DNA of 64,000 bases from Halopseudomonas laoshanensis (lineage in GTDB: Bacteria > Pseudomonadota > Gammaproteobacteria > Pseudomonadales > Pseudomonadaceae). The notes beneath the pieces are model-generated. The model searched no databases. It was not told the origin of the DNA and saw only the letters and a list, made by a program, of their open reading frames with translations. Below are positions 19,153 to 28,213 of this stretch, one piece after another. The first letter of the stretch is position 1; each line of letters opens with the position of its first letter. The stretch lies in contig NZ_QOVF01000001.1 in the NCBI RefSeq assembly GCF_008365385.1, positions 372,001 to 436,000 of the forward strand. Direction: 5' to 3'. Position numbers and translations under genes: made by a program.

Positions 19153-20823
19153 ATGAACACTAAAATCAAATTTGGTCATATCGGCTTGGCTCGCAGTGCG
19201 CTGGCTCTCGCAGTTATTGCGGCTACAGGTAGCGTTTCAGCCAAGCAGATTGATATAGGCAACCCGGATATACGCCTGCGCTGGGATAATACGGTTCGCT
19301 ACAACCTCGGCATCCGCACGGATGATCAGGACAGCGCAATTATGAATAATCCCAACTTTGACGAGTCAAACGGCAAGTTTGATAAGGGCGATATCGTCAC
19401 CAATCGTATCGACCTCTTGACCGAAGTTGACCTGGCGTATAAATGGCATTACGGCGCTCGTGTCAGTGCTGCTGGGTGGTATGACGATGCCTACAATGAT
19501 CGCTCCGTTGAAAGCAATGTGCCGGGTTATTCGACAAGCTATAACAACGACCGCTACAGCTCTGAGGTCGAGCGTTACGTCTACGGCCCCTCTGGCGAAA
19601 TTCTTGACGCGTTTGTCTGGGCCAACTTTGATCTGGGCAACACGCCAGTAAACGTTAAAGTCGGGCAACACACGCAGTATTGGGGTGAGGGCCTGTTGTT
19701 TGGAGCTCACGCCATATCTTATTCCCAGGCTCCTCTGGATGCGGTTAAAGCTGTAACCAGCCCAGGCATTGAAACCAAGGAGGTATTTTTACCGATCGGT
19801 CAGATTTCAGCTAAGGCGCAGGTAACCAATAACCTGTCTATCTCCGGTCAGTATTTCTACGAATGGGATCACACCCGCTTTCCGTTTGGTGGTACTTACT
19901 TTGGCGCGGCAGATCCTTTCTTTGAAGGCCCAGACCGTCTGCCTGCGGCCCCAGGATTTAACCTTCAGAGGGCGGATTCCAAGTTTGGGCGTGATGACGC
20001 CAACTGGGGTGTAATGGCGCGTTACGATATTCAAAGCCTTGGTGCAACTGTGGGTATCTATCATCGTCAATTTGACGACTACCAGGCGTGGCTGTCCCCT
20101 CAGATTGACCTGGCTGCCGGTCAATACCGGTTGGTGTACCCACGTAACGTGAAGCTGACCGGTGTTAGCTACGCGGGCAACATCGGTTCGGCGTCTATCG
20201 GCGCGGAACTGTCGTATCGCCAGGATGGAGCCCTAAACGCCACCGGCATCAGTTCGGTAAACAATGAAGGCCCCCGCGGTGATACTTACCATGCTGTGGT
20301 AAACGCTGTTTATGGGGTACCGCGCAACTGGCTGGCGAACAACTCGGTGCTGGTAGCCGAGCTGGCGTTCAGTCATCTGGATAAGGTCACCAAGAACGAT
20401 CAGTTTTACAAGGGGGAGGGTAACGCTGGCTGCACCGACCTTCGCACGCCAGGCATTCCAGGCTCCGGCAGCAAAGAAGATGGCTGCTCGACGCGCAACT
20501 ACGCAGCCGTCGCTGTGAACTATACCCCGCAATACTTGGCCATCTTGCCTTCCTGGGACCTGTCCATTCCTTTGACCGTCAACTATGGATTGCATGGTAA
20601 CGCCGCCACTGCTGGTGGTGGTTCCGAAGGCGCGCTGGCCTGGTCTGTGGGTGCATTAATGACTTATCGTCAGCGTCACGACTTTACCTTGCGCTATGCG
20701 GATACTGCTGCTCAAGAGAAGAACACCCTCAATGCCAACGGCGCCGAGATGGTTAACGGCAACGGCGCAGTAGGTGGTACCGACCGTGGTTGGGTTTCGC
20801 TGACCTACAAGACGTCCTTTTAA
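19153..20823 (+). CDS. DUF1302 outer-membrane beta-barrel-like protein, copy 1
   Basis: This 556-residue protein has a signal peptide (hydrophobic segment ALALAVIAATGSVSA, cleaved near residue 31) and then the DUF1302 hallmark start, IGNPDIRLRWDNTVRYNLG. Alternating polar/hydrophobic strands run throughout and the chain ends WVSLTYKTSF, with a terminal Phe as in outer-membrane barrels. GQHTQYWGEGLLFGAHAISYSQAPLD is a conserved DUF1302 block. DUF1302 proteins occur beside DUF1329 and RND genes in gene sets for use of hydrophobic compounds. An outer-membrane entry role is inference. It leads an operon with DUF1329, YCF48-like and RND genes. Confidence 0.9.
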   Translation: MNTKIKFGHIGLARSALALAVIAATGSVSAKQIDIGNPDIRLRWDNTVRYNLGIRTDDQDSAIMNNPNFDESNGKFDKGDIVTNRIDLLTEVDLAYKWHYGARVSAAGWYDDAYNDRSVESNVPGYSTSYNNDRYSSEVERYVYGPSGEILDAFVWANFDLGNTPVNVKVGQHTQYWGEGLLFGAHAISYSQAPLDAVKAVTSPGIETKEVFLPIGQISAKAQVTNNLSISGQYFYEWDHTRFPFGGTYFGAADPFFEGPDRLPAAPGFNLQRADSKFGRDDANWGVMARYDIQSLGATVGIYHRQFDDYQAWLSPQIDLAAGQYRLVYPRNVKLTGVSYAGNIGSASIGAELSYRQDGALNATGISSVNNEGPRGDTYHAVVNAVYGVPRNWLANNSVLVAELAFSHLDKVTKNDQFYKGEGNAGCTDLRTPGIPGSGSKEDGCSTRNYAAVAVNYTPQYLAILPSWDLSIPLTVNYGLHGNAATAGGGSEGALAWSVGALMTYRQRHDFTLRYADTAAQEKNTLNANGAEMVNGNGAVGGTDRGWVSLTYKTSF

Positions 20824-20846
20824 TAAACATAATATCGGAGCACGTT

Positions 20847-22214
20847 ATGAAACTTCATTTTGCCTTAAGCATCGCCTTGACAGGGATTTCGGCGTATTCA
20901 TTGGCCGCAGTGCCTGCGCAGGAAGCTGCCAAACTCGGCGAGTCTCTTACGCGTATCGGGGCGATTCAAGCAGGCAATGAAGCCGGTACTATCCCCCCTT
21001 TTGAAGGGGGGCTTCGTGAGGCTCCTCCGGGTTTCAAACCGGGCAGCGGTTACTGGACTGATCCCTTCAAGGATGAGGAGCCGCTGTTCCGCATTGATGC
21101 CAGCAACGTTGAGCAGTACGCGGATCAGTTGAGTGCAGGGCAAATTGAATTGCTTAAACGCAATCCAGATACCTATTACATGGACATCTATCCGACCCAC
21201 CGCACCGCAGCTCATCCGGAGGATATTCTCGAAGCCACCGTGCGCAATGCCACAAGCTGTGAGACGTTGAAAGACGGGCTTGCGCTTGAGCCGGAATGTC
21301 GCGGCGGAATACCTTTCCCGATTCCCCAGACCGGTCATGAGCTGATCTGGAATCAACAAACGCGTTACAACGATGGCAAGTATGGCACTACCACACGCTC
21401 CTCCAACAGTTGGATCGTGGCCTCCAGTGGTACCGTTACAAAAGCCTCCGAACAGTCAACCTTTGTAGAGCGGCCTTACTACCAATCAGATGTAGAGGGT
21501 CGTGATCCGCAGATGTACACCCGCGTTTACTCCGTCACCAAAGCACCAGCGCGTCGTGCGGGTGAGCTGACCGGTTATATGGACTTTCTTGATCCAACCC
21601 AGCAACCACGTCGCGCCTGGAGCTACACCCCAGGTCAGCGTCGGGTCAAACTTGCGCCTGAGTTTGCTTACGATACCCCAGTTGCGAGTATGGGTGGGCT
21701 GGAGCTATTTGATGAACTGTTCATGTTTTCGGGTATGCAGGATCGCTTCGAATACGACCTGGTCGGTAGAAAGGAGATGTACATTCCTTACAACAACTAC
21801 AAGCTGTACTTTGACTGCGATGCTGACACTCAGTTGATGGAATCCCACGTCAACCCCGAATGCGAACGTTGGGAGCTACACCGTGTGTGGGAAGTCGAGG
21901 CAACACTGAAGGAAGGCAACCGTCACGTCTACAGCAAGCGGACTTATTACTTGGACGAGGACACCTATGGTGCAGGGCTATACGACGCCTGGGACCAGGG
22001 TGGTCGGCTATACCGCTCCATGATGTTGGGGGGCGTACAACTTTATGATCACGACATCCCTTACATCGTCAAACACTCGATCTATGACTTCAACAAGGGC
22101 ATGTATGGTTTGATCAATGACGCGCTCAATGGTGGCTATCAGGTCCTTGAAGAGCCACGCTCGGAACGCGAGCTGAACCCTGAAGCTGTCGTTAGCCGAG
22201 AGAGCGTTCGCTAA
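20847..22214 (+). CDS. DUF1329 secreted protein, copy 1
   Basis: This 455-residue exported protein has a signal peptide (MKLHFALSIALTGISAYSLA). Conserved DUF1329 blocks include IYPTHRTAAHPEDI, CRGGIPFPIPQTGHELIWN, PRRAWSYTPGQRRVKLAPEF and ERWELHRVWEVEATL, ending in YYLDEDTYGAGLYDAWDQGG. The family is thought to have a LolB-like fold that binds lipids or other hydrophobic ligands. I start at the ATG at 20847 after CGGAG, 23 bp behind the DUF1302 stop. It is paired with the DUF1302 barrel and is probably its periplasmic partner. Three further copies lie in this window. Confidence 0.92.
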   Translation: MKLHFALSIALTGISAYSLAAVPAQEAAKLGESLTRIGAIQAGNEAGTIPPFEGGLREAPPGFKPGSGYWTDPFKDEEPLFRIDASNVEQYADQLSAGQIELLKRNPDTYYMDIYPTHRTAAHPEDILEATVRNATSCETLKDGLALEPECRGGIPFPIPQTGHELIWNQQTRYNDGKYGTTTRSSNSWIVASSGTVTKASEQSTFVERPYYQSDVEGRDPQMYTRVYSVTKAPARRAGELTGYMDFLDPTQQPRRAWSYTPGQRRVKLAPEFAYDTPVASMGGLELFDELFMFSGMQDRFEYDLVGRKEMYIPYNNYKLYFDCDADTQLMESHVNPECERWELHRVWEVEATLKEGNRHVYSKRTYYLDEDTYGAGLYDAWDQGGRLYRSMMLGGVQLYDHDIPYIVKHSIYDFNKGMYGLINDALNGGYQVLEEPRSERELNPEAVVSRESVR

Positions 22215-22239
22215 CTGCAATTCGATCAAGGCAGCGTTA

Positions 22240-22258
22240 TTTATCCAGGACGGATAAA
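22240..22258 (+). other. Hairpin between DUF1329 and YCF48-like genes
   Basis: TTTATCC and GGATAAA form a 7-bp stem with a 5-nt loop, and flanking GGCA/TTGCC can extend it imperfectly. There is no T-run after it, so it may be an mRNA-processing or partial attenuation element inside the operon. Confidence 0.35.
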
Positions 22259-22334
22259 GCGTTGCCGATCTTACCGGTTGACCAGGTGTGCCTTGGTAAA
22301 TAAGGTGCTCCCGGGATTACTGAGGATAAAAATA

Positions 22335-23495
22335 ATGAAAGCATCCCACCTGTTCAGTTGCTCTGGCTCTAAATATTCTTCAACCGTGCTGGCCCTTCTC
22401 GCAGGAGCTTGCTGCGTCGGGTTGGCGCTTCAGGTGTCCCCTGTATTGGCGTCCGCACAAGCGGAGCAGGCGTCCTCGAGTTTTCATGATCCGTTGCAGC
22501 AGTCGGCGCTGACTCAGCTCGGAGCCGCCTCTGAGCCAGCGTTGGCGGTGACTCGCGCTGGCGAAAGTCTTGTCAGCGTCGGCTTGCGCGGTTTGATCAT
22601 GATTTCAAATGACGATGGCGAAACCTGGACCCAATCTCCGAGTCCCGTGGCGGTCGATCTGGTGCAGGTGTATTTCCAGAACGAGCTTAATGGCTGGGCC
22701 GTCGGGCATGATTCCGTTCTGCTGAGCACCACCGATGGCGGGCTTTCATGGGTAGTTCAACTGGATGGGCGCAGTCTCGTTACGCTGCTGAAAAAGCATT
22801 ACGCGAACGCTTCTGATCTTGATGAGTTTGAAGCGGAAAGCATGCTTAGGGAGGTCGATTTAGCCACCAGCACGTCCTCTGATCCTGACATTATGGCAAC
22901 GCCTTTTCTCGATGTATTTGTAGACGAACAAGGCGAAGGATATGTGCTGGGCGCTTTTGGTATGCTGCTGCGCACCACCGACAACGGCGCTAGCTGGGAG
23001 CCGTGGACGGAACATACCGATAACGACCGGCGTATGCACCTGTACAGCATCGATATGCAGGGCGATGAGGTTTATCTCAGCGGCGAGCAGGGTTTGCTGA
23101 TGCGCCTGGACCGCGAAGCGCAACGTTTCGTCCAGATCGAAACACCCTATACCGGCACTTTTTTTGGTGTGCGTGTCAGTGACGGCGTGTTGATTGCCTA
23201 TGGCTTGAGAGGCAATCTTTATGTCAGCCGCGATAGCGGCGATAACTGGCAGCAAGTGAACACGCAGCAGCAAGCCACACTCGTTGACGCGGTCAGCGAC
23301 GGTGCTGGGCATATCCTGTTGGTGAGTGAGCGGGGCGAACTGATTAGGCTCAACACCGAGACACTGGAAACCGATCTGATTGCAGTGCCCTATTCCGGGC
23401 AGGTTTATTCGTCAGCCAAACCAGAAAAGCCCGGAGCACTTATAGTGGCGCAGTTCTCCGGGCCCAGAAAGATAGATATCAGTCAGTTCCAATAA
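22335..23495 (+). CDS. YCF48-like beta-propeller protein, exported
   Basis: This 386-residue protein has a signal peptide (LALLAGACCVGLALQVSPVLASA). Repeating BNR/YCF48-type motifs follow: ISNDDGETWTQSP, LSTTDGGLSWVVQLDG, LRTTDNGASWEPWTEH and VSRDSGDNWQQVN. These predict a periplasmic seven-bladed propeller related to the photosystem II assembly factor HCF136/Ycf48. In non-photosynthetic bacteria such genes lie beside RND transporters and DUF1302/DUF1329 genes, as here. It probably acts as a periplasmic accessory or scaffold for the RND transporter encoded next. The start at 22335 is chosen because the upstream extension lacks a signal sequence. Confidence 0.87.
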   Translation: MKASHLFSCSGSKYSSTVLALLAGACCVGLALQVSPVLASAQAEQASSSFHDPLQQSALTQLGAASEPALAVTRAGESLVSVGLRGLIMISNDDGETWTQSPSPVAVDLVQVYFQNELNGWAVGHDSVLLSTTDGGLSWVVQLDGRSLVTLLKKHYANASDLDEFEAESMLREVDLATSTSSDPDIMATPFLDVFVDEQGEGYVLGAFGMLLRTTDNGASWEPWTEHTDNDRRMHLYSIDMQGDEVYLSGEQGLLMRLDREAQRFVQIETPYTGTFFGVRVSDGVLIAYGLRGNLYVSRDSGDNWQQVNTQQQATLVDAVSDGAGHILLVSERGELIRLNTETLETDLIAVPYSGQVYSSAKPEKPGALIVAQFSGPRKIDISQFQ

Positions 23496-23539
23496 CCTTA
23501 TATATCGCACTTTTGTTCACCTCGTTGGAGGTCTGAGTA

Positions 23540-23779
23540 ATGGTCGCTGAATATAGAAAAACCAGAGATAAAGTAGCGAACTGCAAGCGCAACATGGGCC
23601 ATGCCAGTAGGCATGCACTCTCCCGATACCTGCTGATGTTGAGCATATTGGTGCCGGTGCTGGTAGCTCCGGCAAATATTGCGATGCAGTTTGAGAACGG
23701 TGCTGTGGCGCTGGACGTCAGCCATAGTGGAATGTCCGCTGGTCTAAACGATGTTATGTCCGGGTTGCACTGGCGCTAA
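23540..23779 (+). CDS. Small membrane-anchored hypothetical protein
   Basis: This 79-residue frame lies between the YCF48-like and RND genes, in the same direction, with TTGGAGG ending 7 bases before the ATG. A basic N-terminus (RKTRDKVANCKRNMGHASRH) precedes one hydrophobic segment, YLLMLSILVPVLVAPANIAM, followed by about 30 polar residues. That suggests a signal anchor or uncleaved signal peptide with a short periplasmic tail. I do not recognise the family. The good ribosome-binding site and operon position support translation. It could be a small accessory subunit of the RND transporter. Confidence 0.55.
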   Translation: MVAEYRKTRDKVANCKRNMGHASRHALSRYLLMLSILVPVLVAPANIAMQFENGAVALDVSHSGMSAGLNDVMSGLHWR

Positions 23780-23815
23780 TACCGCCGCCCTGCAGCCTGA
23801 TATGTGGAGAAAGTG

Positions 23816-26326
23816 ATGGTCGACCTAAAAAGCAATACCGGGATGCCAGTCGTACGTGACGTCAATGATTTCGATAAGCGTTCTGGTGGACTGTTTGAGC
23901 GGATTATATTCAGCCACCGAATATTGGTGCTGATAAGCTGTCTTCTGGTCACTGTCGCACTCGGATTTTTTGCTACCAAACTGGACGTCAACGCCAGTTT
24001 TGAGCGGATGATTCCGGTCAACAATCCCTACATCCAGAACTATCTAGATAATAAGAGCGAGTTGCCTGGGCTCGGCAATAACATCCGGGTCGTGGTTGCC
24101 AATAAACAGGGCAATATCTACGATCCTGACTACCTGCAAGCGTTGCAGGAAGTCAATGACACGCTCTATCTGATTCCAGGCATAGATAGATCCTGGATGC
24201 GTTCATTGTGGATGCCTATTGTGCGCTGGCGTGAAGTCACCGAAGCCGGAATAAGCGGTGGGGCAGTAATGCCGTCCGACTATGACGGCAGTGAGGCCAG
24301 CATCACAGCGTTGCGTCGCAACGTTACTCGCGCTGGCCTGACAGGCAGCCTGGTGGCCAATGACACTGCATCGAGCATGATTGTTGCGCCCTTGCTGGAG
24401 ACCCATCCGCAAACCGGAGAGCCGCTTGATTACAGCGAGTTTTCCGACCAGCTTGAAGAAAAGATCAGATCCCTGGAAAGCGACCAGATCGATATCCATA
24501 TTGTTGGTTTCAGCAAGCTGGTCGGCGATCTGATCGACGGGCTGCAGGTGGTGATGCTGTTCTTCGCCATCTCCGTGGCGATTGCTGCGCTGTTTGTGTA
24601 TCTGTACACGCATTGCATTCGCAGCACGTTGCTGCTGGTGGGCATCGCCATTACCGGCGTGGTCTGGCTGCTGGGTCTGATGCAGATTCTGGGCTATGAC
24701 CTGGACCCCTATTCCATCCTCGTGCCTTTTCTGATTTTTGCCATAGGCTTGTCTCACGGCACGCAGAAGATGAATGGCATTCTCCAGGACATCGGACGCG
24801 GCACGCATAAATATGTTGCCGCACGCTACACCTTCAGACGGCTGTTCTTGACCGGCTTGACGGCGCTGCTGACCAATGTGGTCGGCTTTGCGGTCCTGGC
24901 GATCATTGATATACCCGTTATTCGTGACCTTGCGTTGACCACCAGTATCGGCGTGACCGTACTGATCTTCACCAAGTTGATTCTGATTCCTGTGGCGTTG
25001 TCCTATATCGGCGTAAGCAAGAAAGCGGCGAGATTGGCAATTGAGAAAGATGCAGCCGAGCAGCAGAACAAAAGCTGGCAGGGCAAGATCTGGCAGGGTC
25101 TGGATCTGTTTACCCAGCGTAAATGGGCTACTGTTGCCATCGCCGTTTCGGTTCTGCTCACCGGCGTCAGCGCAGTGGTAATGATGGATCTCAAAATCGG
25201 CGATCTTGACCCTGGCGCGCCCGAGTTGCGTGCCGATTCGCGATACAACCGTGATAACGCATTCATATCTTCCCACTACGGTCTTTCTAGTGATCAGTTT
25301 GCGGTCATTATGAAAACCGAAGTCGATGGTTGCCGCTTTTATGGCCCGTTGCAAACCATGGACAAGCTGGCGTGGCGTCTGCGTCAGACCGAAGGCGTGC
25401 AGATCACCAGCTCCCTGGCAGATTCAGTGCGGTTCGTTACGTCGGGAATGGCTGAAGGGAGCGGCAAGTGGTTGACTATCAGCCGTGATCAGGCCATTAC
25501 CAATGCGTCGGTTGACGCCGCGATGATCTCCTCGCCTGGCATTACCAATCAGAACTGTTCGGTTACGCCGCTGATTGCCTATCTCACCGACCACAAGGCA
25601 GAAACCCTCACCCGGGTACTGAACGTGGTGGAGGATTTCAATGAAGAGCACGGTACTGGGCCCGACGATGAACAACCGGTGCAGTTCCTTTTGGCCGCAG
25701 GTAACGCCGGCATTGAAGCGGCGACCAATATTGAAGTGCGCAAGGGCATCATCATCATGTACTTCGCGGTCTACGGCGCGACCGCGCTGTTGTGCCTGAT
25801 CACCTTCCGCAGTATTCGTGCCACGCTGGTTGCGCTTATCCCGTTGATCATGACCACCATTATTGCCAAAGCGCTGATGGTCTGGCTGGGCATTGGTCTA
25901 AAGGTCGCCACGTTGCCGGTCATGGCAGTAGGTGTCGGAGTCGGGGTTGATTACGCACTCTATCTGCTTAGCGTGCAATTGGCCGTTCAGGCCCGCGGAG
26001 AGTCCTTGGCAGTGGCCTATAGGCGCTCGCTTGATTTCACTGGTCGGGTAGTGGCACTGATTGGTTTGACCATGGCGGCAGGCGTCATTACCTGGGCCTG
26101 GTCGCCGATCAAGTTTCAGGCCGACATGGGGATTCTGCTGACCTTCATGTTTCTCTGGAACATGTTGGGTGCGCTGATCTTGATTCCTGCCCTGTCGCAT
26201 TTTCTGCTCAGAGACGTTGGCGCAGGAAACAATAGCGGAGCGGTCTCTTCACCCGCTGAGGCTCCGGCACCTGTTGCACCACAGCCTGTTCAAACTAAAA
26301 GACAGGCAATGGTCGACACCCATTGA
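23816..26326 (+). CDS. RND/MMPL-family transporter
   Basis: This 836-residue inner-membrane protein has the duplicated RND layout. One N-terminal TM helix (VLISCLLVTVALGFFATKL) is followed by a large periplasmic loop, then five TM helices at about residues 240-400. The same pattern repeats, with the second set near 640-800. DPYSILVPFLIFAIGLSHGTQ and VMAVGVGVGVDYALYLL are sterol-sensing/MMPL-type core helices with charged residues for proton coupling. I start at 23816, after TGTGGAGAAAG. No membrane-fusion protein gene is nearby. With DUF1302, DUF1329 and YCF48-like partners it probably moves a hydrophobic compound across the envelope; direction is not known. Confidence 0.9.
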   Translation: MVDLKSNTGMPVVRDVNDFDKRSGGLFERIIFSHRILVLISCLLVTVALGFFATKLDVNASFERMIPVNNPYIQNYLDNKSELPGLGNNIRVVVANKQGNIYDPDYLQALQEVNDTLYLIPGIDRSWMRSLWMPIVRWREVTEAGISGGAVMPSDYDGSEASITALRRNVTRAGLTGSLVANDTASSMIVAPLLETHPQTGEPLDYSEFSDQLEEKIRSLESDQIDIHIVGFSKLVGDLIDGLQVVMLFFAISVAIAALFVYLYTHCIRSTLLLVGIAITGVVWLLGLMQILGYDLDPYSILVPFLIFAIGLSHGTQKMNGILQDIGRGTHKYVAARYTFRRLFLTGLTALLTNVVGFAVLAIIDIPVIRDLALTTSIGVTVLIFTKLILIPVALSYIGVSKKAARLAIEKDAAEQQNKSWQGKIWQGLDLFTQRKWATVAIAVSVLLTGVSAVVMMDLKIGDLDPGAPELRADSRYNRDNAFISSHYGLSSDQFAVIMKTEVDGCRFYGPLQTMDKLAWRLRQTEGVQITSSLADSVRFVTSGMAEGSGKWLTISRDQAITNASVDAAMISSPGITNQNCSVTPLIAYLTDHKAETLTRVLNVVEDFNEEHGTGPDDEQPVQFLLAAGNAGIEAATNIEVRKGIIIMYFAVYGATALLCLITFRSIRATLVALIPLIMTTIIAKALMVWLGIGLKVATLPVMAVGVGVGVDYALYLLSVQLAVQARGESLAVAYRRSLDFTGRVVALIGLTMAAGVITWAWSPIKFQADMGILLTFMFLWNMLGALILIPALSHFLLRDVGAGNNSGAVSSPAEAPAPVAPQPVQTKRQAMVDTH

Positions 26327-26348
26327 AGCGCTACCTGAGGTAGCGCTT
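26326..26348 (+). terminator. Hairpin after the RND gene
   Basis: A perfect 10-bp stem, AAGCGCTACC with GGTAGCGCTT, has a TGA loop and begins at the RND stop codon. A run of seven T follows about 13 bp later (26362-26368). It may partly terminate the uptake-gene transcript before the enzyme genes. Confidence 0.55.
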
Positions 26349-26396
26349 GCCAAACACCCGGTTTTTTTCGCTCCCCTGTAAGAAATGGAGATAAAG

Positions 26397-27362
26397 ATGT
26401 TCGAATTGTTGATGAGCGCCGACATGATGGTGCCAGACCCGGATGGGATGACCGAATTGCTGGTGGACAAGCTGGGCATCCACAAGCACGAGCGCTGGCG
26501 CCAGGCTTTTGATGACCATCCCTATATCGCCCATTTCCTGCGGGTACATAAATCATTAGCGGTGTCGCCGACCCGAGTCGAGCCGCAGTGGCATCTGGAT
26601 CGCCCCAACCCGGGCGATCCGATGTTCCATGACTTTCTGGAAAGCTTGAAGGAGTACCAGGGTCGCCACCGTCCGATGCTGACTCATTCCATCGTACTGG
26701 CGCTGCACGGCGACAAGTTCGATGCTCTGGTCGCAAAACTGATGCGTCGGCGGCTTCCGTTCCGGATGGCGCAACGTACTCCAGACATGCCTTTCGACCG
26801 TCTGTGGTTGGGTGCGTCGCCAGAAAAGCCAGTTTATGATCCCATCGTGGATGGCGGATTGTGTATTGAAGTCATGCCCATGGAACCGCTGCAAATGCCG
26901 GCCGATACGTTCTCGGTACCTGCGCCACAGCCGCGCGATTCCAAGCCCGGCGATATGGTGCGGGTTTCTGCGCGCGGCTATCTGGTGCGCGACCTGAACG
27001 AGACACTTCGCCGCTGCTCGGCCAATCTTGACTGGGAGCCTTCAGGCCCGGTTGAGCTGATCGAGGGCGAAGGCTATCGCCGTGCGCGCATGGGCTTTAG
27101 CCTGGCCAATAGCGCCACGCTGGACATCATCGAAGCGACCCGCTGGAACAGTGAAGCCGGTCTGTATCTCAACAGCTGGGGCCCTGGCCCTTATTACATC
27201 CGCATTGCGGTAAATGATTTGGCTGCGAAGGCTGAAGACCTGCGGGCGCGGGGTACGGCCTTCAGCTGGATCGAGTCCAGCGATGCGGTGGGCGGCAAGG
27301 CGCTGATCAGGATCGATCCGTCTGAGCTCAGAGGCCAGTTGTTCGAGTTCGAGGAGTGCTGA
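26397..27362 (+). CDS. VOC-superfamily protein (glyoxalase/extradiol dioxygenase fold)
   Basis: This 321-residue protein shows paired beta-alpha-beta-beta-beta modules of the vicinal oxygen chelate fold. The second module is the clearer one (GPYYIRIAVNDLAAKAEDLRARG, and IRIDPSELRGQLFEFEE at the C-terminus, where a metal-binding Glu often lies). No complete His/His/Glu set can be read with confidence. I start at 26397 because GGAG sits 8 bases upstream. It is 2 bp from the enoyl-CoA hydratase gene and precedes an SDR, so an enzymatic step in the degradation pathway is likely. The reaction is unknown. Confidence 0.7.
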   Translation: MFELLMSADMMVPDPDGMTELLVDKLGIHKHERWRQAFDDHPYIAHFLRVHKSLAVSPTRVEPQWHLDRPNPGDPMFHDFLESLKEYQGRHRPMLTHSIVLALHGDKFDALVAKLMRRRLPFRMAQRTPDMPFDRLWLGASPEKPVYDPIVDGGLCIEVMPMEPLQMPADTFSVPAPQPRDSKPGDMVRVSARGYLVRDLNETLRRCSANLDWEPSGPVELIEGEGYRRARMGFSLANSATLDIIEATRWNSEAGLYLNSWGPGPYYIRIAVNDLAAKAEDLRARGTAFSWIESSDAVGGKALIRIDPSELRGQLFEFEEC

Positions 27363-27363
27363 T

Positions 27364-28176
27364 ATGAGCACGGAGCAAAGTCAGCCTGAAGTAATCAACG
27401 ACGCAGTGCAGATGCACTGTGACGGGGCCGTGGGATGGGTGGTGCTCACCCGTCCTGGCCAAATCAACGCCATCAACGATGCCATCCGCGTTGGTGTTCC
27501 AGCGGCCCTCAAGCGTCTGGAGAGCAACGATAGGATTCACGTTATAGTGATTCGCGGTGAGGGCGAACGCGGGTTTTGCGCCGGGGCAGACATCAAAGAA
27601 AAACGCGGGCCCGAGACCTCCATTCAGGTGCGCAAACGGATGGAAGGCGCCCGCTGGATAGAGGCTATCGATGCGGTCAGCAAACCGGTCATTGTCGCCA
27701 TTCACGGGTACTGCATGGGCGGCGGTCTGGAGCTGGCGCTAGCCTGTGATATCCGCTTTGCTTCGCCCAATGCTGTGTTGGCATTGCCGGAAACCGGTCT
27801 AGGACTGATTCCTGGCGGAGGCGGTACGCAGCGCTTGTGCCGAGTGGTAGCGCCAGGTCATGCGCTTGATCTGCTGCTTACTGGTGAACGTTTGGATGCC
27901 GAAAGGGCGCGCCAGATCGGCCTGGTATCGCGGGTGGCGAAAAGCGCCGACACCTTGCTGGATGAAGTGATGGCGCTGGCGTTGCAAATTGCTGGTAAAT
28001 CACCAATGGCCTCCGTATATGCAAAACGAGCCGCGCGCGCGGCCTCGGAAGTCGACCTGAAAAAGGGCCTGGATCTGGAACTGGACCTGTTTTCGTTGCT
28101 GGCCACCACCAAGGATGCCAAGGAGGCTGCTCTGGCCTTTGCCGAGCGTCGCGCGCCGCAGTTCACCGGTGAGTGA
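27364..28176 (+). CDS. Enoyl-CoA hydratase/isomerase family protein
   Basis: This 270-residue crotonase-fold protein has the oxyanion-hole segments RGFCAGADIKE and HGYCMGGGLELALACD. Both acid/base glutamates seem present: one in GGLELALACD and one in ALPETGLGLIPGGGGTQRL. Its length is normal for a trimer- or hexamer-forming hydratase. It shows that this operon handles CoA thioesters, though no acyl-CoA ligase is seen in the window. It nearly touches the preceding VOC gene and is 37 bp before an SDR gene, so they are co-expressed. The substrate is not inferable. Confidence 0.9.
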   Translation: MSTEQSQPEVINDAVQMHCDGAVGWVVLTRPGQINAINDAIRVGVPAALKRLESNDRIHVIVIRGEGERGFCAGADIKEKRGPETSIQVRKRMEGARWIEAIDAVSKPVIVAIHGYCMGGGLELALACDIRFASPNAVLALPETGLGLIPGGGGTQRLCRVVAPGHALDLLLTGERLDAERARQIGLVSRVAKSADTLLDEVMALALQIAGKSPMASVYAKRAARAASEVDLKKGLDLELDLFSLLATTKDAKEAALAFAERRAPQFTGE

Positions 28177-28213
28177 AGCTGGGCATCTCCTATCAACTTC
28201 AGAGAAGCATAAA

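Noticed and set aside
24203-25354. 383-codon frame opposite the RND gene
   Set aside because: It is antisense to conserved TM helices of the RND protein, rich in Gln and His, and lacks any known motif.
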